A DNA stretch of 64,000 nucleotides from Mycolicibacterium arenosum. GTDB lineage: Bacteria; Actinomycetota; Actinomycetes; Mycobacteriales; Mycobacteriaceae. The stretch spans positions 186,001 to 250,000 of the forward strand of contig NZ_JANDBD010000003.1 of the NCBI RefSeq assembly GCF_024320865.1, written 5' to 3'. Within the stretch, counting starts at the first letter, position 1; the number at the start of each line of letters is the position of its first letter. A program made the translations under genes and the position numbers. A model generated the notes under the pieces. That model did no database searches. It had not been told where the DNA came from and saw only the letters and a list, made by a program, of their open reading frames with translations. Positions 25,130 to 33,577 of this stretch are shown piece after piece.

Positions 25130-28100
25130 ATGACAGACGCGCGCGTTCTGTTCGGACGCGACGCCCCGCTGGACGCGGTCAGCCGCGTCATTACCGGCGC
25201 GCGGCGCGGTGAGGGTCGCTTGATCCTCGTGAGCGGATCCGCCGGCATGGGTAAGACGTCGCTGTTGCGGGAGTCGCTGCGCTCCCCGTCCGAATCCGTC
25301 CTCGCCTGGGGCACCTGCCTGTACGGCGGTGCAGCGCCCGGCTTCTGGCCGTGGACCCAGGCGCTCAACGCGGTGGTGCGGGCCGTCGGCACCGACGCGG
25401 CCCGCGCCGCGGCCGGAGCGGACGTCGGCCTCGTCGCAACGGTCGTGTCGAGTCTCGGCGAGCCGGCGGGCGTCGAATCATCAAGCCGCGGAAGGATGTT
25501 GATGCTGGACGCGACTCTGGTCTGGCTTCAAACGCTGGCCGCCGACCGCGGCGTGGTGGTAGTACTCGACGACCTTCAGTGGGTTGACGATTCGTCGCTG
25601 GAGCTCCTGGAACTCGCCGCCGCGTCCGCGTGGCCGTCGTCGGTGAGCGTGATCGGGGCCTACCGACACGACGAGCTCGGGGACCGGCTGGCGGAGCGAC
25701 TGGCCGCCGTGACGGCCCGCGCCGAGCACGTCAGACTTCGAGCCCTCGGCGCCGAGGCGGCCGCCCAACTGGCGACCGTGCTGACCGGACGCTCGCTCGA
25801 GGACCGCGAGGTGGCGACGCTGCTTCGCCGGGCCGGCGGTCACCCGCTGTTCCTCCGAGAACTCGCGTTGGCGGCCGCCGACGGTTCCCCGGCCGACGAG
25901 GTTCCGTCCGCGATCCGCGAGGCCATCGACCGCCGGGCCCGGCGCCTGGATCCGCGAACCTCACGGATGCTCGGCGCGGCGGCGCTCGCCGGGTCGGTTG
26001 TGATGCCGGACGTCGTCGCAGCGACGCTCGGCTGCTCCCGTGCCGAAGTCGAGCAGGCAGTCGACGATGCTGCGGCGGCCGGCGTCCTGATGATCGCCGA
26101 CGGGCGAACGCGGTTCGCACACGACCTCTATCGCGAAGTCCTCGCGGCGTCGGTCGCGCCCGAGGATCGGCCGCTTCTGCACCTCGCCGTGGGTCGGGCG
26201 CTCGCGGCGCGAGCCGAACGGGTATCCGGGGTGGCTCCCTCCGAGATCGCCCGGCACCTCCGCTTCGCAGTGGCGACCGGCGGCCTCGACGAGGCTGTCA
26301 GGTGGGCCCTGCGAGCCGCACGGACGGATCGCGCCTCATCGGCTCTCCCGGAGGCCGCCGAGCATCTCCGGCTGCTGCGCGTTTCGATCGCCGACGCCGC
26401 TGTGAATCCGCCCGCAATCGTGTTGGTCGAGGTGCTGCTGGCCGAGGTGGACCTGCTGGCTCGGGATGGCCGCGCCGCCGAGGCCCGAAACCTGCTTCAC
26501 CAGGCTCGCCGCGCCGCGCGACTCGCAGACGACCCCAGGGCCGGTGCGTTCGTCGCGTTGGCCGCGGCCGGGCTGGGCTCGCAGTTCGCGACCCGACGGG
26601 ACGAGGTCACCGCGGAACTCCAGGCCGCACTGCACCACGTTCCCAATGCGGACGCCGCACTGCGGGCCAAGCTCACGTCCACCCTCGCCCGCGAGCTCGC
26701 GCACTCGGTCGCCGAGGAACGCTCGCAGGCGAGGGAGCTCGCCGAGCAGGCGCTCGCTCTCGGACGGACCACCGGCGACCAGGACGTCCTCGCCGACTGC
26801 CTCCTCGCCCGCCACGACGTGCTCTGGACGCCCGGCGCCGCCTCGGAGCGAGTCGAGGTGACCGTCGAGCTCGTCGGTCTCGCTCGGCGCGGCGGCGATC
26901 CCGAACGCCTGGCGGAGCGGCTGCTGCTGCACGCCAACGCTCTGCTGGAGAACGGACGCGTGTCGTTCGACGGCACCCTCGACGAGTGCCTGGCGCTGTT
27001 GGCACGGCAAGGACAGCTGCGGCACCGCTACACGCTGGCCACGCGGCGGGCGTTCCGCGCGCTACTGCACAACGAGCTGGAGAAGGCCGAGTCGCTGATC
27101 GACGCCGCAGTCGCCCTGGGCGAGCGGCTCCGCGAGCCGGACACGCAGAACGTTGCGATGTCTCAGCGGTTGGAACTGGTCCGCGCCCGCGGAGCGGCGT
27201 CGGAGCTCGTGGCGTTCGCGGACGAGGCGGTCAGGCACTGGACCGGCGCGCCGATACACGCGCACGCCGTCGCCGCGGGCTTCAACGCAAGGGCGGGCAA
27301 CCTCGCAGACGCCAGCCGCCACATCGCCGCGGTCCACGACCTGGGCACCTGGCGCGCGGAGCGGTCTTACCTCTGGTCGGTGTTCGTCCGCGAACTCGCC
27401 GTCGCCGCCGTCGCCGTGGACGACCGGACCCTGTGTGCCGAGTTGTTGGTCGAGCTCGAACCGCTGGCCGACTCATGCGGCGTCAACGGCGCACTCGTCG
27501 CGTTCGCGGGCAGCCACGCCCACACGGCGGGCAAGCTCGCCGCCGCCCTCGGCCAACACGCCCGTGCGGAGGACCTACTGACGCGGGCGTGCCGGGTATA
27601 CGAACGACTCGGTGCCTCGATGTCGGCCGAGGCACGCGCCGATCTCGACGCGGTGCAGCGCAGCGCGGCGACGGCGGCGTCCCACGTGTTGCGCAGACGC
27701 GGCCTCGACTGGGAGGTGACGTACGACGGGCAGACCGCTGCCGTACGCGACTGCAAGGGCATGCGCGACATCGCCTCATTGGTACGACAGCCGGGCGTCG
27801 AGGTGCACGTGCTGGACCTCGTGGCTTCCGGCGTCACGTCCGACGACGCCGGCCCGATCCACGATCGCCGCTCGGCTGACGAGTACCGCCGACGGATCGC
27901 CGCACTGGCCGGGATGCGGGAGGAAGCGACGGAGCAGGGCGACGCGAACCGCTTGGCCGACATCGACGACGAGCACGACGCGCTAGTCGCAGAGATCCGC
28001 GCCGGCACCGGATTCGGTGGTCGTCAGCGGGCGTTCGCCAACAACCCCACGGAGCGTGCGCGGAAGGCGGTCGCCGGCCGAATCCGCGATGCACTGCGTC

Positions 28101-28207
28101 GCCTGGAGCAGGTGCTACCGAACGCCGCCGAGCATCTCGACCGGAATCTCGTCACCGGAATCCGGTGCAGCTATCGCGGCGAAGATCGTTGGGAGATCAC
28201 CGGCTGA
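25130..28207 (+). CDS. Large AAA ATPase/TPR-like regulator with unusual C-terminal domain
   Basis: 1025 aa. Residues ~30-45 hold the P-loop SGSAGMGKTSLL; the Walker B region is VVVVLDDLQWVDDSSLELLE (~140-160). A winged-helix-like segment and a long helical, TPR-like region follow (~350-850). Unlike the LuxR-type ATPase at 4958-7759 it has no C-terminal LuxR helix-turn-helix. Instead residues ~865-1025 begin with a beta segment (VTYDGQTAAVRDCKGMRDIA, PGVEVHVLDLV), continue as a charged coiled region and end with CSYRGEDRW. This tail resembles one found behind ATPase modules in other actinobacteria; its role is unclear. The function may be signal-dependent protein interaction instead of direct DNA binding. 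Confidence 0.82.
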   Translation: MTDARVLFGRDAPLDAVSRVITGARRGEGRLILVSGSAGMGKTSLLRESLRSPSESVLAWGTCLYGGAAPGFWPWTQALNAVVRAVGTDAARAAAGADVGLVATVVSSLGEPAGVESSSRGRMLMLDATLVWLQTLAADRGVVVVLDDLQWVDDSSLELLELAAASAWPSSVSVIGAYRHDELGDRLAERLAAVTARAEHVRLRALGAEAAAQLATVLTGRSLEDREVATLLRRAGGHPLFLRELALAAADGSPADEVPSAIREAIDRRARRLDPRTSRMLGAAALAGSVVMPDVVAATLGCSRAEVEQAVDDAAAAGVLMIADGRTRFAHDLYREVLAASVAPEDRPLLHLAVGRALAARAERVSGVAPSEIARHLRFAVATGGLDEAVRWALRAARTDRASSALPEAAEHLRLLRVSIADAAVNPPAIVLVEVLLAEVDLLARDGRAAEARNLLHQARRAARLADDPRAGAFVALAAAGLGSQFATRRDEVTAELQAALHHVPNADAALRAKLTSTLARELAHSVAEERSQARELAEQALALGRTTGDQDVLADCLLARHDVLWTPGAASERVEVTVELVGLARRGGDPERLAERLLLHANALLENGRVSFDGTLDECLALLARQGQLRHRYTLATRRAFRALLHNELEKAESLIDAAVALGERLREPDTQNVAMSQRLELVRARGAASELVAFADEAVRHWTGAPIHAHAVAAGFNARAGNLADASRHIAAVHDLGTWRAERSYLWSVFVRELAVAAVAVDDRTLCAELLVELEPLADSCGVNGALVAFAGSHAHTAGKLAAALGQHARAEDLLTRACRVYERLGASMSAEARADLDAVQRSAATAASHVLRRRGLDWEVTYDGQTAAVRDCKGMRDIASLVRQPGVEVHVLDLVASGVTSDDAGPIHDRRSADEYRRRIAALAGMREEATEQGDANRLADIDDEHDALVAEIRAGTGFGGRQRAFANNPTERARKAVAGRIRDALRRLEQVLPNAAEHLDRNLVTGIRCSYRGEDRWEITG

Positions 28208-28541
28208 TGGCCGCCGTCAGAGATCAACGGTCGGTAATCGCGCAACAGTGACCGTGCGCGAGTAACGATCTTGACGGGCGCCCCGACTTCAAGAAGAGCC
28301 ACGTCGAAACAAATAACCGCGAGAAATTATTATCGCTTCAGTTAATTAGGTTTGCTGTGTTCAGTAATATTCCGATGAAACTCCTGCCAGATGTGTTTCT
28401 CGCCCACAGTCACGGGGTAGCCAGGAGAACGGGAAGCGCAAAGTGCACACCGCTCTAGGCAGGCCGATCCTGCCTCCGGTGCAAGTCATAAACGGTCGGG
28501 GACCGGCTTGTCGCTTCCCAGATCACAAGGAGTGAACACGA
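28208..28541. other. AT-rich upstream region of the small secreted protein
   Basis: No gene seen. Bases ~28300-28385 are markedly AT-rich for this genome (attattatcg, ttaattagg, taatattcc) and probably hold the promoter. A 7-bp hairpin (AGGCAGG/CCTGCCT, 28457-28475) lies in the likely 5' untranslated region, and AAGGAG precedes the ATG at 28542. Confidence 0.5.
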
Positions 28542-28889
28542 ATGAAGAACACCATCAAGCGGACGACGATCAGCGCGGCCATCGGCGGATCGCTGTTGTT
28601 CAGCGGTTTCGGGATCGCCAACGCCGCCCCGCCCGTGAACCTGCAGGACGGACTGATCAACGTCGGCGTCGGTAACGTCGAGATCGCCAAGAACGTCAAC
28701 GTCGATGTTGCCGCTCAGATCATCGCCGCCGTCTGCGGCACCGACGTGACAGCCGCCGTGCTGGGCGCCGTCGACCAGACCGGCGACACGCAGACGTTCT
28801 GCAGCCTTCCGGGTGGCGACCTCACCGCCACCCAGAACGCCGGTACCAGCCCCGGCAACTCGGGCAATGCGCCGGGCAACAACCGGTAA
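28542..28889 (+). CDS. Small exported protein of unknown function
   Basis: 115 aa with a clean ribosome site (AAGGAG). A signal peptide (positive start MKNTIKRTT, hydrophobic core, cleavage after GIANA) gives a mature protein of ~85 residues beginning APPVNLQDGLINVGVGNVEI. It has alternating V/N/I strands, two cysteines ~37 residues apart that could form a disulfide, and a Gly/Asn-rich end. Similar small secreted proteins with repeated N-V/V-N-V strands occur widely in actinobacteria; none has an established function that I can name. It has its own promoter region and is followed by a strong hairpin, so it is monocistronic. Confidence 0.8.
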   Translation: MKNTIKRTTISAAIGGSLLFSGFGIANAAPPVNLQDGLINVGVGNVEIAKNVNVDVAAQIIAAVCGTDVTAAVLGAVDQTGDTQTFCSLPGGDLTATQNAGTSPGNSGNAPGNNR

Positions 28890-28903
28890 CCCTTCACACT
28901 TCT

Positions 28904-28937
28904 GCCGCCCGCGCGCTCATCAGAGCGCGCGGGCGGC
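28904..28937 (+). terminator. Hairpin terminator after small exported protein
   Basis: A 15-bp perfect GC-rich stem (gccgcccgcgcgctc and its complement) with a 4-nt loop lies 15 bp after the stop. There is no T tract, which is common for mycobacterial hairpin terminators. Confidence 0.8.
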
Positions 28938-28989
28938 GTCGTGTTCGCGGCGGAGATAGGTGTTTTGCTACGCCCGTGAAGCATTACCG

Positions 28990-29022
28990 TACATATGTGA
29001 AGGAATTTCCTTCACATATGTA
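28990..29022. promoter_or_regulatory. 33-bp perfect palindrome, candidate operator
   Basis: Two 16-base arms (TACATATGTGAAGGAA and its exact complement) flank a single central T. The element sits 24 bp before the MpaB-type gene start at 29047 and probably overlaps its promoter. The gene group ends with a TetR regulator (30800-31432), the obvious candidate to bind here. Confidence 0.8.
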
Positions 29023-29046
29023 TTTTCTCGGGTTATGGTCGGTCCC

Positions 29047-30138
29047 ATGACCACGACGACAACACCGCGACCGCTCCGCCGGCGCCTAGCCGGCAGCCGA
29101 GTGCAACCCCACCAGGACTACGGCTTCTTCGGCCCGGACTCGGTGGCCTGGAAGGTATGGAGCTACCCGTCCTCCCTGACCGTGGGATTCCAACGGGCCG
29201 TCGTCATCGAGGAACTCGATCCCAGCCTGGTTGCCGCCGTGGACAAGACCCACGACATCTACAGGCGCCCGCGGACGCGCTATGACCGCACGGTTCGCTA
29301 CTTCGCCATGGTCGCCTTCGGCGGCTCCCGCGAAACATCGACGGCTGCAGACGTTCTGGTGAAGATCCACTCCAAGGCAATCGGCACCGAACCCTACGGT
29401 GGCGGTCGCTACGACGCCAACGACCCCGCCTCGCAGCTGTGGATTCACCTCACGGCTTGGCACTCCATCCTCTACTGCTACGAGAAGTACGGGCCCGGCC
29501 CACTCTCGCCGGAGGAGGAAGCGCGCTACTGGCGCGAATGCGCCGTCGCCGCCGAATTCCAGACCTGCTCACCGGATGACGTGCCGCGCACCCGTGAGGG
29601 TGTCCGCCAGTACTTCGCGCGCATGCGCCCGCACCTTGCCGCCAGCGAAATAGCCACGGAGGCAATGGAGCACCTGCTCAACGCCAAGGTGATGATGCCG
29701 CCGATGCCGAAGGCCGCCCGGCCGGTGGCCCGCATCGCGGCTGAGGTTCTGCGGGCCGGCAGCATCGCGACGATGCCGGACTGGATGCGGGAGATGAGCG
29801 GTATCAAGCAGTCCCGAATCATCGACGTCCTCGTGCGCCCGGTGCTGCGGACGGCGTTCCTGGTGGGCAGTCTCAGCCCGAGGGCTCAGGTACTCGCACT
29901 GGGAGTGCTGTCGCCGTCGACGGTGCCGATCGCGGCGCCCATCCTGCTCGGGGTACCGCCGGTCACCCCGGAGATACTCACCCCGGCCGAGGCGCGCCGT
30001 CGCTACGGCTTCGAGGCGCCCGCCGTAGCGCATCAGGAACTCAGGGCTCGCCAGGCGGCTCGCGTCTTCGGTGAGCGCGTTGAGCCCAGCGACGAGGGGC
30101 TGATCGAATCGGAGCCCATCCTGGGATCCATGAACTGA
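29047..30138 (+). CDS. Oxygenase MpaB-family protein (DUF2236)
   Basis: 363 aa from ATG 29047 (ATG 29035, four residues longer, is possible). The family pattern is clear: DYGFFGPDSVAWKVWSYPSS near the N-terminus, then the Arg/His-rich segment with RTVRYFAMVAFGGSRET, VLVKIHSKAIGT and the LWIHLTAWHSILYCYEKYG region. Members of this haem-binding family include latex-clearing and mycophenolate-type oxygenases, and many mycobacterial paralogs have no known substrate. It heads a tight group with two small membrane proteins and is preceded by a 33-bp palindrome. Confidence 0.88.
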   Translation: MTTTTTPRPLRRRLAGSRVQPHQDYGFFGPDSVAWKVWSYPSSLTVGFQRAVVIEELDPSLVAAVDKTHDIYRRPRTRYDRTVRYFAMVAFGGSRETSTAADVLVKIHSKAIGTEPYGGGRYDANDPASQLWIHLTAWHSILYCYEKYGPGPLSPEEEARYWRECAVAAEFQTCSPDDVPRTREGVRQYFARMRPHLAASEIATEAMEHLLNAKVMMPPMPKAARPVARIAAEVLRAGSIATMPDWMREMSGIKQSRIIDVLVRPVLRTAFLVGSLSPRAQVLALGVLSPSTVPIAAPILLGVPPVTPEILTPAEARRRYGFEAPAVAHQELRARQAARVFGERVEPSDEGLIESEPILGSMN

Positions 30139-30139
30139 C

Positions 30140-30484
30140 ATGAAACCAGCGGCACTACTGCGGGACCCGCTCGTCTCAGCACTGATCGTCGGCGCGCTGC
30201 TCGTCATCGGGATCTTCGCCTTGTTCTGGCCGGTCGAGCTCGACGAGTACGACCGGTGGGGCTTCCGCATCGACTGCGGAACGGGTTTCGCGTCCTCGTA
30301 CGACCAAGCGGCCATCGCCGATCAGCAGCCCCCGTCGCCCCCGCAATCGCAGAGCGGCTACGTCGACGGATGTCAGTCGGCGGTCCTGTGGCGGCGCGGG
30401 TGGGCTTCGGCGGTGCTGGCGCTCGGTGTCGGCGCCGGACTCGTGCTTCTCCTCAACCCGGAAGACAGGCGAGTCAGCGAATGA
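30140..30484 (+). CDS. Small membrane protein, unknown function
   Basis: 114 aa, beginning one base after the stop of the MpaB-type gene. Two hydrophobic helices (ALIVGALLVIGIFALFWPV at ~13-31 and WASAVLALGVGAGLVLLL near ~88-105) enclose a polar, probably extracytoplasmic loop with two cysteines and a Pro/Gln stretch. I recognise no family. Its position argues for cotranscription with the oxygenase. Confidence 0.7.
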   Translation: MKPAALLRDPLVSALIVGALLVIGIFALFWPVELDEYDRWGFRIDCGTGFASSYDQAAIADQQPPSPPQSQSGYVDGCQSAVLWRRGWASAVLALGVGAGLVLLLNPEDRRVSE

Positions 30485-30522
30485 TGTTTCTCAACAGCAA
30501 CATTCACGCTAGGAGCGAGAGC

Positions 30523-30813
30523 ATGGCCTCAACCGGTGCCCGTCTCCCCCGACTCGCCGGCGTGATCCTCGCCGGCGTCGGGGTCGCCCATCTGACCAAC
30601 CCGCACCTCTTCACGTCACTGACCCGACGGGCCTTTCCCCGACGAACGCGGCGATACGTCTACCTCAACGGGGTGGCAGCGACCGCAATCGGACTCGGCA
30701 TCCGGGCGCCGCGTACGCGCATGCTGGCGACGATCGCGGGCGTCGGCTACGGGGCACACCTCGGCGGCCGCGCGTCCAGCACTGCGCGGCGACGTGTGCT
30801 CAGGCGGCGCTGA
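30523..30813 (+). CDS. Small membrane protein, unknown function
   Basis: 96 aa from ATG 30523, preceded by AGGAG at good spacing; an ATG at 30481 that overlaps the previous stop (ATGA) is an alternative. It has two hydrophobic stretches (LAGVILAGVGVAHLTNPHLF and VYLNGVAATAIGLGI) and a basic C-terminus. It is likely the third gene of the MpaB operon. Its 3' end overlaps the 3' end of the convergent TetR gene by 14 bp. Confidence 0.65.
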   Translation: MASTGARLPRLAGVILAGVGVAHLTNPHLFTSLTRRAFPRRTRRYVYLNGVAATAIGLGIRAPRTRMLATIAGVGYGAHLGGRASSTARRRVLRRR

Positions 30814-31432
30814 AAGCGGCACAGACGATCCGCCCGTACAACTCCCCGAGATCATCTACCCCCCAGGGGTTGTCGTCGTCCAGCAGTGAACGGACCGCGG
30901 CTTCACACGAGGACATGAGGAACTCAACGAGGATCGGCAGTTTCGCCTCGGCGTCGGTGATGCCCCACCAGCGGGTCAGCACGGGGCCGATCGACGCGGA
31001 CGCCGCCTCACCGAGTTGTGCACGGACCCGCGTGAAACGACCTGCGACCGCCGGGTCGGGACTGGCCGAGAAGATCACGCGCCAGGAATTCGGTCGCTGG
31101 GCCACCGCCCTCAGCAGGGACTGGTAGCCGTTGATGAACGCCACTTCCGGCTCCTCACCCCGCGCCGACTTCAGGGCGGCGACCAGTGCCTCGCTCAGTG
31201 CGGCCGTTTCACGTTCCAGCAGCGCGGTGATGAGCGCGACGCGATCGTCGAAGCAGGCGTAGATCACCGGGCGGGTGACGCCCAAGCGGTCGGCGATCGA
31301 ACCGATCGTCACCTGCGCCACCCCCTGCTCCACGGTGATGGCCAACGCCGCGTCCAGCACCTGCGGTCGACGCCGCTCCGGGCCGAGGTGGGCCGCCCGG
31401 CCGCGTGGCGCGGCGCTGCTGGCGGGGGGCAT
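30800..31432 (-). CDS. TetR/AcrR family transcriptional regulator
   Basis: 210 aa. The helix-turn-helix is at ~20-68 (VLDAALAITVEQGVAQVTIG, then RLGVTRPVIYACFDDRVAL). The C-terminal domain (YQSLLRAVAQRPNSWRVIFS; ISDAEAKLPILVEFLMSSCE-like) is typical of TetR proteins paired with redox enzymes. The gene is convergent with the MpaB operon, whose promoter carries a 33-bp palindrome; regulation of that operon is likely but inferred. Confidence 0.9.
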   Translation of the reverse strand: MPPASSAAPRGRAAHLGPERRRPQVLDAALAITVEQGVAQVTIGSIADRLGVTRPVIYACFDDRVALITALLERETAALSEALVAALKSARGEEPEVAFINGYQSLLRAVAQRPNSWRVIFSASPDPAVAGRFTRVRAQLGEAASASIGPVLTRWWGITDAEAKLPILVEFLMSSCEAAVRSLLDDDNPWGVDDLGELYGRIVCAAFSAA

Positions 31433-31474
31433 GATGCCGAATCTAACACCCCCTGAACAGGAGGAACCCCGACG

Positions 31475-32344
31475 CTAACCCTGGAAGACCCTGATCCAGT
31501 CGACCAGCATCTCGGCCGGGTAGTTGCCCCCAGCCGGCTCGCGGCCACCCGAGCCGCCCACCGCGATGTTGAACACGGGCGCCATCGTGTAGCCGGGATC
31601 GTTGAAGGGCCAGTCCTGCAACGAGTTCGCCGGAACCTGGAAGAAAGGCTCCATGCCGGGCACGTAGTCCTTCCAGAAGTACATCCCCGCCGGCGTCCAC
31701 GACATCCGCCAGGTGTGCCACTCGCTGTCCACGGGGTGCCGATCGGTTGCGAACGACTCACCGTCCAGTCGGGCGTGCACCGTGGTGCCCGACGGCCAGT
31801 CGCGGTTGCCGTACCACTCCACCAGGTCGACCTCGCCGCCGCGCACGGGATCGTCGTTCAGGAGCCAGAACGCCGGCCACGCCCCGTCCGTCAGGCAGTT
31901 GAGCTTGACGCGTGCCTCCCAGGTGGTGCCGATGCCGCCCCGCCACAGCCCGACGATCTTCGCGCTGGCGTACTTCTCCTGGATCGTGGTGCCCGGTCCC
32001 CGCGTCGCGCGGATCACCAGGTTGCCGTTGCCGTCTTGGAAGACGTGCTCCTGGTCGGTCACGTACCGGCCCATGTTGAACGGCTTGTCCCACTCATTCG
32101 GATTCTTGATGGTCTCGCGGGCGGGCACGATGTGCCACGACGCCGGGTCAGGTGGGCTCCCCGCCGCACCGTTGAACTCGTCCTGGAAGAGAAACAGCGG
32201 TCCGACGTCGGCCGTCGGCGGAGTCGGAGCCCCCGGCACGGGTGGGCTGTCCCCCACGACCGGCTCCGCACTGGCCACCCCGGCGGGCAGTGCTACCGCC
32301 GCCACTCCCAGACCCATCATCATCATCACACTGCGGCGATCCAT
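31475..32344 (-). CDS. Secreted GH16 family glycosidase (beta-glucanase-like)
   Basis: 289 aa from ATG 32342-32344; the open frame further upstream belongs to another frame of the CYTH gene. The N-terminus MDRRSVMMMMGLGVAAVALP is a signal peptide with twin arginines, so Tat export is possible. The mature part has the GH16 lectin-like fold pattern: LFQDEFNGAAGSPPDPASWH, the catalytic E-x-D-x-x-E in GGEVDLVEWYG, and the C-terminal MLVDWIRVFQ. The enzyme should hydrolyse internal beta-1,3/1,4 linkages in a glucan or galactan outside the cell. It lies upstream of the divergent TetR. Confidence 0.9.
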   Translation of the reverse strand: MDRRSVMMMMGLGVAAVALPAGVASAEPVVGDSPPVPGAPTPPTADVGPLFLFQDEFNGAAGSPPDPASWHIVPARETIKNPNEWDKPFNMGRYVTDQEHVFQDGNGNLVIRATRGPGTTIQEKYASAKIVGLWRGGIGTTWEARVKLNCLTDGAWPAFWLLNDDPVRGGEVDLVEWYGNRDWPSGTTVHARLDGESFATDRHPVDSEWHTWRMSWTPAGMYFWKDYVPGMEPFFQVPANSLQDWPFNDPGYTMAPVFNIAVGGSGGREPAGGNYPAEMLVDWIRVFQG

Positions 32345-32438
32345 CTCAGGCACAGGCACACAATAAGGGGGCCGACACGAATCCGGAACTCGAACGCAGC
32401 GTGTCCGAGCGCTGACCGTCGATCGCCAAGCGAGTCGC

Positions 32439-33062
32439 TCAGGTGTCTTCGAACCGATTCGAGCCCAGCGTGTCGACGAAGGTGGGGCCCAGCCGGTCGA
32501 GATCACGGACGTACTCGCCGACCCAGGCGCCGAACGGCTGGTGGGCCAGGTATTCGTTGCGGAACCGGTCGTCCTCGGACACCTCGGACACGCAGAACGA
32601 GGGAATGGCGAGACCGACGACGGGACTGGCTCGTTCGACCTCGGCGAGCAGGAGCGGCGCGTTGCCGCCGAGGAACCGGTCGATGATCCACCCGTCCTCG
32701 CCCAACCACATCGAGTATCGGACTTTGGCGACGACGTGTTCGGAACGCCGCACGATCTCCGCCGCGACGAGTGGATCGAGTTCGCGCTCAGCCTCGTAGC
32801 GGGTGCCACCGATCGCGGGCCCCTTGGCGGTCATGGTCCCTATCCACTCCTCGCCCACGGCTTCCAGCAGCTGGGCGGACGTGTCGCCGCCCGACCGCGG
32901 AGCGGGCCCTTGCACCCGCACCCGGACGGCGTACCCGTCGGCGGCGAACAGGTACGCCTGCACGATCACGGCGGGAGTGGGATCCGATAACGCCGACGCC
33001 GGCAGTTCGCGGACGAAGAACTTCCGCTCGAATTCGAAATCACCGCCGTCGGATTCGGACAT
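32439..33062 (-). CDS. CYTH domain protein
   Basis: 207 aa from ATG 33060-33062. The N-terminal E-x-E-x-K signature (FEFERKFFV, residues ~9-17) defines the CYTH/triphosphate tunnel metalloenzyme superfamily. Further acidic and basic strand residues follow: VRVRVQGP, GTMTAKGP, YEAERELDP, KVRYSMWLGEDGW, IDRFLGGNAPLLLAEVERAS. Such proteins bind inorganic or organic triphosphates. Single-domain members like this can be tripolyphosphatases, but the substrate is unproven. A PPK2 gene lies 7.5 kb away and is not linked. Confidence 0.88.
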   Translation of the reverse strand: MSESDGGDFEFERKFFVRELPASALSDPTPAVIVQAYLFAADGYAVRVRVQGPAPRSGGDTSAQLLEAVGEEWIGTMTAKGPAIGGTRYEAERELDPLVAAEIVRRSEHVVAKVRYSMWLGEDGWIIDRFLGGNAPLLLAEVERASPVVGLAIPSFCVSEVSEDDRFRNEYLAHQPFGAWVGEYVRDLDRLGPTFVDTLGSNRFEDT

Positions 33063-33121
33063 GCGCTCACCGTAGCCCAGGCAGCAGGGCACTTCGGGTA
33101 AGGAGCGGAAAGTACGCCCGG

Positions 33122-33424
33122 TCAGGGCCTCTCCGCCGTCGCCGCAACGTGCCGGGCGTAGGTCATCTGGTGTCCGCCATCGTCCTTGAACGTCATGTGG
33201 CCGGCGCGGGACACGCGGAGGACGTCGTGTTGGGCGTGGGCGGTGCCGAGGCCCGCTCCGTGGTGAGCGTGCGCGAGGTTCTCTGCGGCATCGTGCTCCG
33301 CGGCAGCCGTCATGACGTTCTCCTTCGGCGAGGCGAACGCGGGAGCGGCCATGGCGACCGCGGGGGCGACGGTCACGGCGGTGCCAACCACGAGTCCTGC
33401 GATGATGCGTTTGAAGGTGTACAC
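33122..33424 (-). CDS. Small exported His-rich protein of unknown function
   Basis: 100 aa from GTG 33422-33424, preceded by GGAGA at proper spacing; the longer frame to 33517 lacks a site. A signal peptide (TFKRIIAGLVVGTAVTVAPA, cleavage near AFASP) leaves ~70 residues with a His/Ala-rich part (AAEHDAAENLAHAHHGAGLG). Possible metal binding by the histidines is inference. No family recognised. Confidence 0.6.
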   Translation of the reverse strand: MYTFKRIIAGLVVGTAVTVAPAVAMAAPAFASPKENVMTAAAEHDAAENLAHAHHGAGLGTAHAQHDVLRVSRAGHMTFKDDGGHQMTYARHVAATAERP

Positions 33425-33510
33425 GGGATGTCTCCAATCTCTGTTGTCCCCGAGGGGGATTCGATTCACGAGATTGAAGCTAAGCCGGTGCGGGCACGGT
33501 GGCGCGCTTG

Positions 33511-33554
33511 TGCGCACAACCGGATCTTGCTCGCGTTTACCCTGGTTGTGCGCA
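33511..33554. terminator. Inverted repeat downstream of the GT2/STAS/RsbW-like operon
   Basis: Arms TGCGCACAACC (33511-33521) and GGTTGTGCGCA (33544-33554) are perfect over 11 bp with a 22-nt loop. The left arm is itself part of the 12-bp palindrome TTGTGCGCACAA (33509-33520). It lies 24 bp past the last operon stop (minus strand). It may be a terminator, or an operator for the small exported gene. Confidence 0.5.
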
Positions 33555-33577
33555 TTGCGCTCACGCGCGTGGGCCGG

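Noticed and set aside
25630..27879. 749-codon open frame in a second frame of the 1025-aa ATPase gene
   Set aside because: Arg/Gly-rich shadow translation without motifs.
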